Below, piece by piece: positions 63,614-64,000 of a DNA stretch of 64,000 nt (positions are counted from its first letter, which is position 1; every line of letters starts with the position of its first letter). The notes below the pieces were generated by a model. That model did not search any database, was not told the origin of the DNA, and worked only from the letters and a program-made list of their open reading frames with translations. The DNA lies in assembly GCF_000384195.1 (NCBI RefSeq), contig NZ_KB913034.1, positions 210,745 through 274,744 on the forward strand, in the 5' to 3' direction. The stretch is from Allobaculum stercoricanis DSM 13633 (GTDB lineage Bacteria > Bacillota_I > Bacilli_A > Erysipelotrichales > Erysipelotrichaceae). The translations under genes and the position numbers were made by a program.

Positions 63614-64000
63614 TTATGAATAGGTTCTAATAATTTCTTCTGCAATAATTCGTTTTGAAATGCATCGATCCATGGCTTGTTTTTCTATGTAACGATGCGC
63701 CTCTGGTTCATCAAATTTGAGTTCGCGAATGAGGATCCATTTTGCACGGTTGACGATACGGATTTCTTGCATTTTTTCTTCAATGGACAATGTTTTCTTT
63801 TCGGTTTTTCTGATTTTTTCTCGTGCGCTTGAAAGCCAGCTAAGAGCGATGACCATTGTTTGTTTTGAGATGGGTTTTGAAAGCACAAAAACACCGTGTT
63901 CAGCGACTTTATCATAGATTTCTTCTTGAAGCTCCGCCCCAACCATCAAAAGGACAACGCTCTCTTTTGAATTCGCTGAATCAATCGCAAAGCGTGTACC
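63614..64000 (-). CDS. ANTAR-domain response regulator (5' end cut by window)
   Basis: The frame is open to the right edge, so at least 128 C-terminal residues are seen. The first part is the end of a receiver domain (VVLLMVGAEL..., FVLSKPISKQTMVIAL, with the conserved Lys). A short coiled linker leads to an ANTAR domain (about the last 60 residues: EEKMQEIRIVNRAKWILI, EPEAHRYIEKQAMDRCISKRIIAEEII), which binds nascent RNA hairpins to prevent termination in known systems. Its targets are not visible. A sensor kinase gene may lie outside the window. Confidence 0.85.
   Translation of the reverse strand, partial: GTRFAIDSANSKESVVLLMVGAELQEEIYDKVAEHGVFVLSKPISKQTMVIALSWLSSAREKIRKTEKKTLSIEEKMQEIRIVNRAKWILIRELKFDEPEAHRYIEKQAMDRCISKRIIAEEIIRTYS

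Overview
The window looks like the chromosome of a low-GC, Gram-positive Bacillota bacterium using the standard code (TGA is a stop, e.g. ilvB). Supporting signs are strong GGAGG-type ribosome sites, TGnTATAAT promoters, LTA-synthase-like enzymes, Spx, and Bacillus-style orders (rpsF-ssb-rpsR, yybS-gdpP-rplI-dnaB-walJ, upp-atpIBEFHAGDC). A member of the Erysipelotrichia or a related lineage would fit, but that is an inference. No prophage, insertion sequence, CRISPR array or plasmid gene was seen.

Layout. 1-3.7 kb: tail of an unknown gene, a small secreted protein, asnA and a MATE exporter. 3.9-16.1 kb: branched-chain amino acid genes (ilvE; ilvB-ilvN-ilvC; ilvD-DUF815 ATPase-ilvA-ridA), interrupted after ilvE by an MdoB/LtaS-like phosphoglycerol transferase and followed at 16.4 kb by its paralogue. 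18.5-19.5 kb: two tRNA clusters on the minus strand sharing an identical 243-bp Val-Thr-Lys cassette. 19.7-22.5 kb: a VanY/VanXY-like peptidase with a two-component system. 22.6-25.2 kb: feoAB behind a possible structured leader. 25.3-31.8 kb: a membrane protein, tRNA-Gln, a divergent MreB-like protein, an unusual infA-rpoA pair without ribosomal protein genes, a 56-aa membrane protein and Uup. 32.3-34.5 kb: XRE regulator, smpB, tmRNA, spx. 35.1-41.9 kb: Fic enzyme, duplicated-domain lipoprotein, Bcp, pfkA-pyk, and a cation/proton antiporter behind a fluoride riboswitch. 42.0-48.3 kb: an ABC transporter with a giant coiled-coil permease and two tandem DegV proteins. 48.5-55.5 kb: translation, replication and c-di-AMP genes. 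55.9-63.5 kb: upp and the complete F1Fo ATP synthase, whose c subunit carries a sodium-binding signature. The right edge cuts an ANTAR-domain regulator.

Functional links. IlvA makes 2-oxobutanoate and a reactive enamine/imine that RidA clears; IlvBN, IlvC, IlvD and IlvE finish isoleucine and valine. SmpB and tmRNA form the ribosome rescue pair and are adjacent. PfkA and Pyk are the committed glycolytic kinases. The fluoride-gated antiporter and the apparently sodium-type ATP synthase both point to active ion homeostasis.

The least conventional items are the fluoride riboswitch/antiporter unit, the feoAB leader, the degenerate MreB-like protein, the isolated divergent rpoA, and the peptidase/two-component trio without resistance ligase genes.
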